DNA of 64,000 nt from assembly GCF_001039355.2 (NCBI RefSeq), contig NW_019775487.1, forward strand, positions 63,718 through 127,717, in the 5' to 3' direction. This stretch comes from Lingula anatina (Eukaryota > Brachiopoda > Lingulata > Lingulida > Lingulidae). Numbering within the stretch: the first letter of the stretch is position 1; each line of letters begins with the position of its first letter. This document shows positions 47,746 to 58,665 of this stretch, piece by piece. The notes below the pieces were generated by a model that was not told where the DNA came from, did no database searches, and saw nothing but the letters and a program-made list of their open reading frames with translations. A program made the position numbers and the translations under genes.

Positions 47746-48422
47746 TGTGAGCTGATATCTGGGTCTGGGTACATAACAGAAAAATCCATCATTGTTTTAT
47801 CAAATCTGATTGATTTACGATTCATTCAGATTTCTTTGTAGGGGATTGTTATCCTGGTTCATAGGACCCACAAGCTTACTAGTAATTTCCTTTCACATCA
47901 ATAATTGCATTTAAAAAAGCTGCATGATACTGGCAGAAGTTTAACTAGTTTGACTCTTTGACCTTCTGCACTTTTTGCCTAATCCTCAAGTTGCAAATAC
48001 AACATGCAACACACTATATACTAGAGACAAGAAACTTGAGATTTTATCTGTCTAGAAAAAGTTTTAGAAAGCTTTCAACTCCTTATAAACAATATGCCAA
48101 AAGTATAATCATCGACATAATGTCGGGCTTGCACACTGTTTTCAATTGATTCACTACAGGTATCTTACAAGAATGCACTTAACAAGCTAAAAACACTTCT
48201 TATACAGGCAATATTCTGCCATTGAAGCCAGCTTGTAAAGTAGGAAATAGTCTTCTTCCTATCCATCTATCCATCAGACATTGAAAGGTTTCCAGACCTT
48301 AGTTAATTATGCTCATCATGTAAAGTGCATGGTCTTGGCAAAATGATCATTTTGCTTATAGTTACAGTATTGACTGGATCATTTTCAATGGGCAAGAATT
48401 ATCATCAAACTTTCAAATACAT
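47746..48422. other. Non-coding stretch
   Basis: No supported exon or recognised repeat. Confidence 0.6.
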
Positions 48423-48592
48423 CAGGCCTGTAGCCAGAAATTTCAAAAGGGGGTTCTTTTTCTGAAAAAGTGGACCTTTTTCCATAAAAGCTTCATGTAC
48501 CTAGATCAAACTTTACCCAGAGTGGACCTTTTTTCTAGTAAAAGGGGTGGTTCTTTCGAACCTCCCGAACCCCCCCCCTGGCTATGGGCCTG
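48423..48592 (-). mobile_element. hAT-like MITE, CAGGCCTGTAGCCAG ends
   Basis: A 170-bp inverted copy of the 39850-40018 element, from CAGGCCTGTAGCCAG to CTGGCTATGGGCCTG. Flanks TACAT and AACAT agree at four of five positions, consistent with an old 5-bp duplication. Confidence 0.8.
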
Positions 48593-49633
48593 AACATTAT
48601 TTTATAATCACAAAAATTAAATTTTCTCTGTGGCATTTATGGTGCTTTTTATAGAACTACAGAGTAGCTTGTTTTTTCATTTTGTTGCTACCGCTCAGTA
48701 GCTCTATTTTTAAGATATTATGATGTAAAAATACAGCATCCGTAAAAATTCACAATTTACCCCCATTGAAAAGATTGAGTGATTACCATTGACATGTATT
48801 AGGAAACTATGAGTAATGTACATTTGTACAGTATTATCAGTTTTACCAGTACTTACATTCAGACAATGACACATATTTTTTCCCTCTAGCAAAGTAAAGT
48901 CAAAAGCTTTACTACAGGCAGTACATGCAGCATCAAACCAACAGGTTTGTTGAGCAATTTGTTGTTAATAAGGAGCCAAGATTTACAGGTACATGTATAC
49001 TTGTATACTTGTACATGAAAATCCAGGTACGTTGCAGCTGTTTGAGGGGTCCTGGATGTTATGCAGGGTAGTGTGCAGAGGAAGTATTATATATCCCCCC
49101 TCCCCCCCCCCCTTCAGTATCCCCTGGGGTAATAGTGGCCAGTGTTGTTATAATATGTTCAGATATTAAGACGTAACAAGTGGATCTCTGTAACAACATG
49201 TAAATTAACATTGTTGACTAATGATATGTGCACATAAATCATAGAAATGCAATAAGTGGATTTAATTTTTTTTTTTTCTGGACCAGTACTTACAGTTTTT
49301 CATTTATATTTACTAACAGATTGTTGATAATTAAATTAATAATCAAAGTCTTAAATTGCTTTATTTTGACACAGGAAACAATACCCTGATTTTTATGTTT
49401 GTGAAAGAAAAAATTACAAATAATTAATCTTGGTGCTGATCATAGATTTTTCTATTTTTATTAGATACCCTGTAGAAAAATATGGTATTATTACCAACCA
49501 AATATAAAAGAAAGTTGGCTCATATACCAAACTTTTGAATTTGTGACCTGTGGTCAAACATTCATGTACAAGAATGAAAACCTTTCTATTCACCAAAATT
49601 GTCCAACTTACCAAAGTTAACAGCTGCTTTTAC
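48593..49633. other. Non-coding stretch
   Basis: AT-rich with a poly-C run near 49083-49112. No supported exon. Confidence 0.55.
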
Positions 49634-49783
49634 CTGTGTTCCTTCGTTGATAACTTCTTTTACCTTTGTAGATAACACAGGGTATGCTACACCTGTAGTG
49701 TAATAATCAAACTTCCATTCAGCATGGTCTGCTTCTAACTCATGATTTTCTATTACAACTACGCTGTCCAGATATCTTGAAGA
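49634..49783 (-). CDS. Candidate internal exon, unknown protein
   Basis: 150 bases on the minus strand between a strong acceptor (ccagttttccttgtcag) and a donor (ACACAG|GTAAAA). All 50 codons are open in phase 0: SSRYLDSVVVIENHELEADH, AEWKFDYYTTGVAYPVLSTK, VKEVINEGTQ. A second acceptor (cttcaag, 7 bases in) would start it in the phase left by the candidate exon at 50892-50998. Composition is strongly protein-like. I do not recognise the family. Confidence 0.5.
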
Positions 49784-50891
49784 CTGACAAGGAAAACTGG
49801 CAAATCACATCTAAGAAGCCACAAGATGATCACATTCAGTTGCAGCTCTAATTATCCTACCTTGTCGAGTGTATTTCCCTGAAGCTAGAAACTAATCAAA
49901 GAATCATCCTCGTTTCCAGGAAATTATCTTTTGTCTAGGTTAGGATGTTGATAAGAATCTGTACCTCATTGCCTGATTTTTTCTCTGGACTTCAATTGAA
50001 GGATTTTCTAGTTACCATTTCTGTACTTGAAACTACAATTGTAATTGACAGATTTAGTTAAACATTTTCTATTTTAAGGTGTCTTGGATGGTCATGAGTA
50101 TTTTTCATTCTCATTAGAGAAAATATCAACATGCCAGCAAGTATATAAAAAACTTGATAGTAAATCTTTATTCGCAAATCATTATCTGTAATAAAGTTAA
50201 TTGGGCATCACTAAAAATTGACATGGTTTCTAATATCTGCAAGTACGGTGCCTCATAAAATTTGTAATTAATAAAACATTAGGCGTATCCATTACTTGCT
50301 TAGGTAGATGCAGAGTCATTCATCACTTCAATGGAAGAGAAGTTCAAACTGTTTGTTGAAAACACACCACGTTGAAAACAGGAATCTCTCTCTTGATGAA
50401 GAAAGTTATTTACATTTCTCCTAAAATATTTTTTACATAGAAGAAAGAGGATTCAGATGACTTGAAAAGCAACATAATGAGCCTCTGTTTTGAAGTCTTA
50501 TTGTTCTGCAGCTACTGGAAATATTTGTTTTAATTGTCCAATTTATTCAAATCAAATGCTAATCAAATGTAAAACATGCTTACTCAATATTTTGATAAAA
50601 AATTATACATTTACTATGGCTGTGTGCAAATTTACTCAATAAATCAGGAAAATAGTAAGATTCGACCTTCAAAGTCCTCAGTAAATGAGGCAAGTGAGGA
50701 CCATGCACATGTACTGTACAATATGTTTTAAATTAAAATCAACATTAAAAGAGACTTTAATATGTCATGCATGAAGAACAATGCTCAAACCCTTTATTGT
50801 TTATTTGGATGACACATTTTGCAAGATTTGAACTACAAACCTGTTAAGTGTAAAGTCATCAAAATCAAAAAGAAAAATGATCAGTACATAC

Positions 50892-50998
50892 CTCAAAGAG
50901 ATGATGTACCTCCAAGAGATGACGTGAAATAGAATGGGATTGGAGCCAAGCAGGCTTTCATCCGCAGAGTAAAATTGGAGGATTATACAGAAAGGTTT
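50892..50998 (-). CDS. Candidate internal exon, unknown protein
   Basis: On the minus strand it ends at a good donor (CTTTGAG|GTATGTAC) and is open back to a modest acceptor (ttttaaatgag). It reads KPFCIILQFYSADESLLGSN, PILFHVISWRYIISL, then AG. The leftover AG plus the A after the cttcaag acceptor at 49776 makes an Arg codon, so the two candidates join in frame. The acceptor is weak, so the 5' border is uncertain. Confidence 0.32.
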
Positions 50999-51756
50999 CT
51001 CATTTAAAATGGAATAAACTCAAGGAAATAGACATGGTGTTTTGTCTACAAAGAATTATGTATGTACAAAGTGTCACAAGTCTTTCTGTCTGGCTTCTCC
51101 ATTAGTCCAGGCAAACAATCCAGCATCGTCAAAGTGCCAATGAGGCATGAAATTTAAATCAATTAACCTAACTGATTGTTTGCTGGCATAATGGCTTAAT
51201 GACTGAAATCAGAGAAGCATTAGAGTTTCTAAAGAAAAATCAATGAAAAATTTGAGATATGAAAAGCTGGGTGCGTTAATCTGTTCAGCAGCCATTTGTT
51301 GAGATTGCTGTGTCAATAGACCTGGCAATCGGAACTCTTCTCGTTAGTTACGTTAAATGCTCCAGAGGCATACGCAGGGATTATCTGGCAATGTTCACAT
51401 GCATATTAAAACAGAGACAATACCTACAGGGATTTAATTACTGGACTTTTGTGGAAACTTCCCTATGTGTTTGTCATATCTGTTTTATTGTGCAATTTTT
51501 TAAATTCTCTCTTCTCCTTAATTCTACATTTCTTGGTAATATCCACACCCCTTTCATGTTGAACTCCAGGAGATAATGGAGTGAGGAGTGGGGTGTGAAT
51601 GTGTTTTTCTAGGAATTTTTGATAAATTGCTTTAGTGTTAGTTATACTGTATAAAAATTATTTTATTAGTTAAGCTAAAGAAGGCGCAAGAACAACTTGA
51701 GACAGGAGAGAGTTGGCAGAATATGTGATTATATATTGCCATTAGCACTGTATGTA
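50999..51756. other. Non-coding, high-complexity stretch
   Basis: No repeat and no spliced gene model. 51120-51400 is of balanced, high-complexity composition with homeodomain-type words (atcaattaac, taatgactg) and a plus-strand frame of 88 codons at 51310 without splice support. It could be a regulatory element. Confidence 0.4.
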
Positions 51757-51758
51757 TG

Positions 51759-51819
<61 letters not shown>

Positions 51820-51858
51820 AGAAGAAGAAGAAGAAGAAGAAGAGAGAGAGAAGAGGGA
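51757..51858. repeat. Compound (TA)n(GA)n(GAA)n microsatellite
   Basis: TATA repeats pass into GA repeats and then AAG repeats without a break. Confidence 0.95.
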
Positions 51859-52657
51859 GGCACTAATAATTAAATTTAGGCTACTTTTAGTGCCTATATG
51901 CTCCTGTCTGAAGGCAAAATAAGAAATGACTCTGATTTGTCATGCATCCAGTATTTTTTTGGTTTTGTCTTCAATAGCTGGCCATTGATTCAGAAGATGA
52001 AAATACTTGCAAGCTAACATCATACCTACATACTCGACACACATATAGTTTGATATCACTTATTTTATTTTTTACAAATGTTATTTTTTTATTTATTTAA
52101 AGTAGTAAGGATATCACTCAATAAATTTCATGTATAATGTTTTTATAAAACTATATTTAGTGTAACTATTATTAATAACAAAAAAAAAAAGGAATTGAAA
52201 AACAAGGAAAATCTGTCTTGAAAAAAAGTAAAAGTCAAAGGGAGTGATAGGAAACTTTGAAAGTTTGCAGTTGCCTGTTCAACCTTTTGTGCCCTTATTT
52301 CCACATGAGTAATTTCTGGTGGCTGGAGTAATTACAACATGTCTAACTAAACCAGCAGAGAACTCTCCTAGCTTCCCCAGTAATGAAGATTTAAATCACT
52401 TTCACCTTGAAGAGATTTTCTGGTGGTAATTTAGTATGTTATCCTTACTCCACAACATTTACATGAGTTTTATTTTCTGACACCAGCAAACTTGCCCACA
52501 CATTCACATATGATGAAAATGTGTCTCATTTTTTTGTAACATTCAGAATTGCTGTTTTCTTTGATCTGTGATATAGACAGATGGACCATACAATGTGGAA
52601 ATGGTCCATGTAGACAAATAAATATGCATGTACCAAACATACACACTCTAGTAATAT
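51859..52657. other. Non-coding stretch
   Basis: No supported exon; AT-rich sequence with short A and T runs. Confidence 0.6.
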
Positions 52658-52817
52658 GGGGCCATAGCAATTGTCCAATGGTTCAATGGTCTGACAGTTC
52701 ATTGGTCCAAATGTTCACTATAGAATCTTCGGACCAACGAACCCTTGATTAAAAAAAACGATGAAAAGGTTACCATTTTTTTGGACCAATGAACTTTTGG
52801 ACCAGCGAGACGCCCCC
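52658..52817 (+). mobile_element. MITE with perfect 8-bp target duplication
   Basis: About 160 bp from GGGGCCATAGCAATTGTCC to GGACCAGCGAGACGCCCCC, flanked by AGTAATAT at 52650-52657 and 52818-52825. The interior is built of repeated ttcattggtcc / ttcggacc words in both orientations. An inverted relative is at 55425-55567. The 8-bp duplication is typical of hAT or P elements. Confidence 0.83.
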
Positions 52818-52942
52818 AGTAATATATATATGCACTAGAACTTGATTAATGGATACCTTTTGAAACAAACCTGAAAATGTCACTTAATGCAGAAATATGA
52901 AGGTTGTTACTATACTTGTAGTTACTCTGTACAGGTGAGATA

Positions 52943-52943
52943 N
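52943..52943. other. Single-base assembly gap
   Basis: One N, immediately followed by a unit of the G-rich minisatellite seen at 47623. Confidence 0.9.
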
Positions 52944-54689
52944 AGGCAGTGGATGCATGAGGTCTGGAAGGGGGGCATTGAACTGCTATCTCATTACCTG
53001 CAGGCGCTATAAATTAATTGAAGGGACGTAATTGCCACTATTAAGTTAATTGAATTAAGATAATGTGGAAGACATCCATAAACCCGTCAGATATTAAATT
53101 GGGTTTGTGCTATGGATGGTTTTACTCTTAACAGATTGCAGTGCTTGGTTTGCAATCTAGCAAAGTGCAGCTGGTTCCACTTCATAGCACTTGCTACGAG
53201 TTTTGCGTTACATGCATGTTTTATTTCAATATCACTATTCATCTGTTTATTATTATTCATTATTTACAGTCGAGTATTTCGGATCTGAAGTTATGCCTAG
53301 AGTACTTTTTATCAAAATCACCGTCTTTTATTTTTTAATCTGATATTTGATTCCAATGGCTGCAGTTATTTGGTAAGTGGGAGTAAATATTTGTAGAATG
53401 AAATGTAGTGAGGTTTTTCAATTGGCTCAAAGAAATATGTATCTGACTTTTATACAAAAACAATTATTGTATTAGAAAAGAGGGATTTTATTCCCCTGGG
53501 TTAACTGTGATGGGATATGCCATCTCTGCCTCTGACATCTGATATGTTTAATGGAAGCATCAACAATGTCATGTATGGGAAGTGCCTTTATTGAGTATTG
53601 TGACAGAGACAAAAGATTCCACCACTGAAACAACATGTGATTTAATTCTCCTGCAACATAATGTTGGGAGGTTTAATTTAGATTCTACATTAGACACTGC
53701 ACGTATGTTTGTAACCTAGGACTGAATTCATTTAATGCAGTAGTATACAGACTGCTTCATTAACAAGGAAACTGCATGGTTTTGTGACTGTAATATTCCC
53801 CCGTAATCTTATATAAGGGATGTTTACATTACCTGGGAAAATGGCATGGTTGCTACTTTGGCAGTAAATAGATGGAATTTGTCTTGTTAAAGCAGTCAAA
53901 CCCAGTTTTTCTAAATGTTCATCAAATTGGATTTTTTCTGAAAGTGTAATAAGGATACAGAGATTGAGTTGATTTCATTATTTGAGAAAGAAAATTAAGG
54001 CAGTCCACAGCCATGAGGTGCATTTTTTCTTTTTCCTTTCTTTTCTCCTATTATCATAGTTATTATTTATTATATATTATTTTTATTTGTTCATTATTTA
54101 TAAAAAGCTCAGGTTCAAGTATTGATATTCGTGTCATGTATTAGTAGGGATAATGAGAACACACTGAAGTGGCCATCTTGAGTCCAATGGGAACGGGAAA
54201 ACTTTTGGTTCATCCATGATTTTATTATCATCATTATTATCTGGTGTGCATGCATTTAATATAAAAACTAATGAAACAGAGTAAGATAACTACAGCTGGA
54301 TTATTGTAATTAAGTTGTATTTCTAGACACATGAACATAATTTGCTTTTACTTGAAGTGCTTTGTAGAATTATTGCTGTGTTACAGCATGATGGGCGGTG
54401 GATTGGATATTAACAACTGCATTTGCAATATTTGCCTTATAAATGAGCTTGAAACCAGGATTTCTTAGTCAAGCTTTTAATGATCCAGTACCCTGACCAA
54501 GCCAAAGACATTCAGTCATGCTTATTTCCTACAAATTGTTCACTGATTTTTTAATTTGATTTTCTCTGCTGTCTGATTGTATTAGTATTTGACTACATGG
54601 TTTGAATCAAGAATAACCAGTAAAGTAAATCCTGTATCAGTCTGCCTTAAATGCCTTTTTTAGTATAGAGACATTTCTTCTTTCCACAG
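52944..54689. other. Non-coding stretch
   Basis: No supported exon. 52990-53100 has conserved-looking AT-rich words (ttaattgaattaagataatg) that could be regulatory; nothing firmer. Confidence 0.5.
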
Positions 54690-54790
54690 GTGAAATATGT
54701 GGTCACCTGGGACAAGACTCCAGGAAGCCTCTGGCAGCCAAACCACACAGAAATAACCACCTGCAACGAAAATTAAACAAGACAGTGTAG
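54690..54790 (+). CDS. Candidate terminal exon with nearby poly(A) signal
   Basis: A strong acceptor (acatttcttctttccacag) precedes two frames that stay open to a stop. One reads VKYVVTWDKTPGSLWQPNHT to TAA at 54774. The other reads EICGHLGQDSRKPLAAKPHR to TAG at 54788. AATAAA lies at 54802-54807, 12 to 26 bases after the stops. This is the layout of a last exon with a very short 3' UTR. Which frame is used is unknown, and no upstream exon was identified. Confidence 0.4.
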
Positions 54791-55424
54791 AACAACCTGG
54801 AAATAAACCCTGCAGTTATATCAAGATTTCACAGCATGCAATCAACAAGTGCTGATTTCCATCTTTACACACATCAGATATATTGAAAAATTATTTTTCC
54901 AGCAATTTGATTTGGAATTAACATTATCTAGAAAAGTAGCTTTTCAATGTAATATATTTCATCTAGCATTGTGTACGATGTGCACAGTACACATTGACAC
55001 CATGTGGTGGTACACTGTATGTTCATGACAGAATACATATCTGACTCAGACACTCATCATTTAAGACATCAGGCAATGTTACATGTGTTATTATATTACA
55101 TGTACGTAGGATGGAGAGCTAAATGTTTTTGGAATTGGAACATCATATTTTCATGATTCATCAATTTTTGCTACTCACACAACTAAAGTCTGGCATAAAA
55201 TGAAATATTTTTCAGAACTATAAAATTGTAATTTTGAGTAATAGTTTATAACAGGCTCATGCAGACAGGAGGGTACTAGCCTATACTGTAGTCAGGGGAT
55301 GGTACACGTGTTAATAAACAATATACTACCATTATTGCAACAATATTGTACCAAAAAATTAATTACAGTCATAGACATAACATAAGATATTTATTTATTA
55401 TTTTTTGGCTAGTATGTATAGATC
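54791..55424. other. Non-coding stretch
   Basis: Possible 3' flank of the preceding exon. No other feature seen. Confidence 0.6.
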
Positions 55425-55567
55425 GGGGGAGTCTCGATAGTCAGAAGGTTCACTGGTCCAAAAAATGGTAACAATTTCATCAGTTTTTTAATTAAGGGTT
55501 CATTGGTCCGAAGGTTCTATAGTGAACCTTCGGACTATTGAACCTTCGGACTATTGCTACAGCCTCT
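55425..55567 (-). mobile_element. MITE with perfect 8-bp target duplication
   Basis: Inverted relative of 52658-52817, from GGGGGAGTCTCGATAG to GGACTATTGCTACAGCCTCT, flanked by TATAGATC at 55417-55424 and 55568-55575. The interior has repeated ggttcattggtccgaaggtt words. Confidence 0.83.
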
Positions 55568-56154
55568 TATAGATCAGTGAAAGCCACCTTTCAGATCATG
55601 ATGATTACAATACTTGATAGCATTTTGCACCATTCACCAACATCAGCTGTCTCCACATTTTTCCATAACATCAGCTTTAGATTCCCAGAGTCTTGGCATC
55701 AAGGAAGTACAGTATGATGGTTTTGTTTGATCTCTCAGTCATATATCCTCATGGACCAGGTAACTTCATTATCAAGTTCTTGTTACTGAATGATGCTGTC
55801 ATTTTGTCTCTGCCATTATGGCCAGCCTGGGAACCTTTTATTGAACAAGGAGAACTTCAGAAAGGCATATACCAGTACAGCCAGCTGTGTCCTCTATACC
55901 TAATGGGGCAGACTTGTTAATGATCTTTTCCTCCATGTCACATATAGTAAATGCCCTGTCAATTATCATAATCGTTGCATGACTTCATAGGTAAGTAACA
56001 AATGGTGTCTCCTTACAAACCATTTCGATAGAAAAAATTGAGACTTTATGGTTACATTCATGATTTTCTTATATTTAAGGGGCAATTATTTTTTTCACAG
56101 ATGCTGTCTTTGCCATAATTACTCTGTCTGTCAATGCCTACAACTAGCTCTTTT

Positions 56155-56452
56155 TTAAAGAGGTATCTGCATCATTTTATGTTTGAGAATATATGGAAAT
56201 TTTAATTTCACAATCACATCCTCCACACGTACAGTATCCCTGGAGAATACACCATCAAGATCAATCCATCCATTGACCAATTTCACTTCCTGTTTTAAAA
56301 GAAACATCAGGTTGAATTTATCACTTAAATCAAGTCTTATCACAATTTCCACAGCTTGGCTTACATCACTTGTCATATCACTGTCACTAGATCGTCTTTG
56401 GTGATAGCTTGAGATGCTCACAGATAAGTTCTGCATTGCATGTCCCTTATCA
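56155..56452 (-). CDS. Candidate terminal exon, unknown protein
   Basis: Minus strand: the acceptor ccaattttccag is followed by one base and 98 open codons to TAA. The peptide begins DKGHAMQNLSVSISSYHQRR, has a Ser/Asp stretch (SSDSDMTSDVSQA), then VEIVIRLDLSDKFNLMFLLK and GWIDLDGVFSRDTVRVEDVI, ending ILKHKMMQIPL. An open frame of this length with this composition is unlikely by chance in such AT-rich DNA. Family not recognised. The candidate exon at 56507-56726 starts in the same phase. Confidence 0.42.
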
Positions 56453-56506
56453 CTGGAAAATTGGCATCATGGTACAGACAATTCTCCCAAATGGAAAAAG
56501 GGAGTA

Positions 56507-56726
56507 TTAAGTGTTTGCCAGTGTAAATGTTGCACATGCTTTCTTGAGAAGTTCAGGTGAAATATGTATCCCTAGTAAGAGGATCAGTTGGCAGTTACTG
56601 TTGGTAATTTTTGCACTGTTGGCCATTGTGATCGTACGTGTTCTGTACATGGATTTATTTTGGTTCCTGTATAAAAGGGACAATTCAAGGCACTGTTTCA
56701 GAGCAAGTGTGTGGCAGATCTCATCC
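56507..56726 (-). CDS. Candidate terminal exon, unknown protein
   Basis: Minus strand: the acceptor tttcagcatccag is followed by one base and 72 open codons to TAA. Segments read DEICHTLALKQCLELSLLYR and LGIHISPELLKKACATFTLA. Both this and the exon at 56155-56452 need two bases from upstream and end in their own stop, so they could be alternative last exons. The plus strand is also open here with a hydrophobic stretch (LLLVIFALLAIVIVRVLYMD) but without splice support. Confidence 0.32.
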
Positions 56727-58490
56727 CTGGATGCTGAAATCCACATACACTGTAGTAATCATGCATATAAGTTTATAAACCATGAATGATGCAGTGCACC
56801 TCTTCAAAATGTTTAAGACCATTTATTTCTTTTAGTTGATTGAATACCTGGATTATTTTCAAAAAAACTTGTGAACTGAAGAACAGTGTCATATTCTTGT
56901 AAAATTTTAATGCTTTAGATGTTCTGCAAGAAATCAATAGTGTATCCAATCATGAAAACACTGCTGGAAATTTTCTTTGTTGCTCATTTCCGTGTTATTC
57001 ATTTTCTTTTTTATGGCATAATTTTACCAATTATAGGATGTCATGATAACCAGTATGTTTTTTATGGCATAGGTTTACCAATTATAGGATGTCATGATAA
57101 CCAGTATGTTTTGTTAGTTAAATAAATTCACTATGGTTATTTTATGATTAAATTGAGTTTTATATTTCTTCATTTGCATTTTATTTGGAGGATTATGCTT
57201 TAAAAATCATCATCCACAGTAGTATTGATTGAACAGACTCCAGAAGTTCTGGTGGTTTAAACTATCTAATGTATGTTCTTTTGGCAAAAGAATAGGGGCA
57301 TTGGCAAATAAACATTGATCTATGCATTTTTTGTTCATTTGTCAGTCTGATGGTAATTCCAATATGTTTTGTCATTTGGATTTGATAAAGCATATAACCT
57401 TTGGCAAACAATTTTTCAAAGATGACATTTTGTGAGGCTTAGCCTGCAAATGAAAGTAATTTTGTGATCTTTGTATTTGATAAAACTAGATGAAGAGAAA
57501 ACAGTTGGCAGTAAAAGTAGATCTGTTTGGACCCTCTGAAGCACTTGCCATAAAGGCAGTCTAGATGTCAACAGGCCATTGGGGATTGAACCATGATTTT
57601 CTCTGCAACATTATCAATCAAGACTTAAGGTTAAGAAAACAAGCAGGCAGGAATAGTGGGCAGCCTAAATCAATTGTCTTGGAATTATGAGAGATCCATG
57701 TATATATCCCAAAGTTTCTACACATCTTAGCCTCTCTATAAATTTTATAATATTTATTTCAGTGCAGTGTTTTTTAATACATGCCTGTATCTTTTTAAAA
57801 TACAGAACTTAAAAGAACAATTTAAAATTACAATTCATACCATGTACTTAACAGATTTAACAGACTCCCACTTGATGTGAAAGTTACATATCTTTTTGGT
57901 GCCAATCCTACGGGTCCTTGTTTCTCACATTCTGTCTTTTTTTATTCTAAATGACACTGCATGGGGCAATTAAGTAAATTAACTTAGTTTCCCTTAATAA
58001 GACTATGTAATGGCTGGTAATGGAATAAATCATGTAGCCTGGCAGTTATGCAAGCTGTGTAAACTTGGCATTTATCTCCCATGTGAATGAATACTAAATC
58101 CTGACAAAGCAAAATAATTATCATCATTTATATATTATTTTGACTCTTTTAGATCAACTATAACATAAGAATGATGAAGGAATATTTGTATTGTTTTGAC
58201 TATGGTGTACCAGTAGATTACTGACATGGAGCTGATGAAAAGCTTTCTTTTTTTGATGAAATCTGAAAAGCATCCAACATGTAACTAATTTGATTTCCTT
58301 TCCAAAGGTTGTATGGTCTTAGCATGAGGAATATTCACCTTGTGTTTGCAGTGTGGAGAAAGATGGAAATAAAGTACACATGTACTGAGTACCTATTCCA
58401 CAGCATGGCAATTGTATGGACTATCTGGTAGTGGAATTCTTGCACTATGAATTTTGCAACAAAATGAAATTGAGAATTTGGCAGCCTTAT
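56727..58490. other. Non-coding stretch with a 51-bp tandem duplication
   Basis: Two near-identical 51-bp units at about 57008-57111 (attataggatgtcatgataa in each). No supported exon elsewhere in the interval. Confidence 0.6.
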
Positions 58491-58665
58491 CCAAAGGTTG
58501 TCTTTCCTGTCAAGTCAGGACTGCCCATCTTGTGCAATCTTACCCAAAGGTTGTCTTTCCTGTCAAGTCAGGACTGCCTATCTTTGTGCAACTTCACCCA
58601 AAAGTTGTATTTCCAGTCAAGTTGGGGCTGCCTATCTTGTGCAATCTTTCCAAAGGCTGTCTTGA
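58491..58665 (+). repeat. ~53-bp tandem repeat, about 3.3 units
   Basis: Units start with ccaaaggttgtctttcctgt at 58491, 58544, 58598 and 58650 (last partial). Spacing varies from 52 to 54, so no single reading frame is kept. The two overlapping open frames are by-products. Confidence 0.88.

Noticed and set aside
47103-47825. Long minus-strand open frame (240 codons) and plus-strand frame across the gap
   Set aside because: Most of both frames is N, and the rest is translated G-rich minisatellite.
51310-51576. 88-codon plus-strand frame
   Set aside because: No splice borders or recognisable motif; kept only as a possible regulatory island.
56511-56789. Plus-strand frame with a hydrophobic stretch that could be a membrane segment
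   Set aside because: It begins at GTG without a real ATG, lacks splice borders, and the minus strand fits an exon better.
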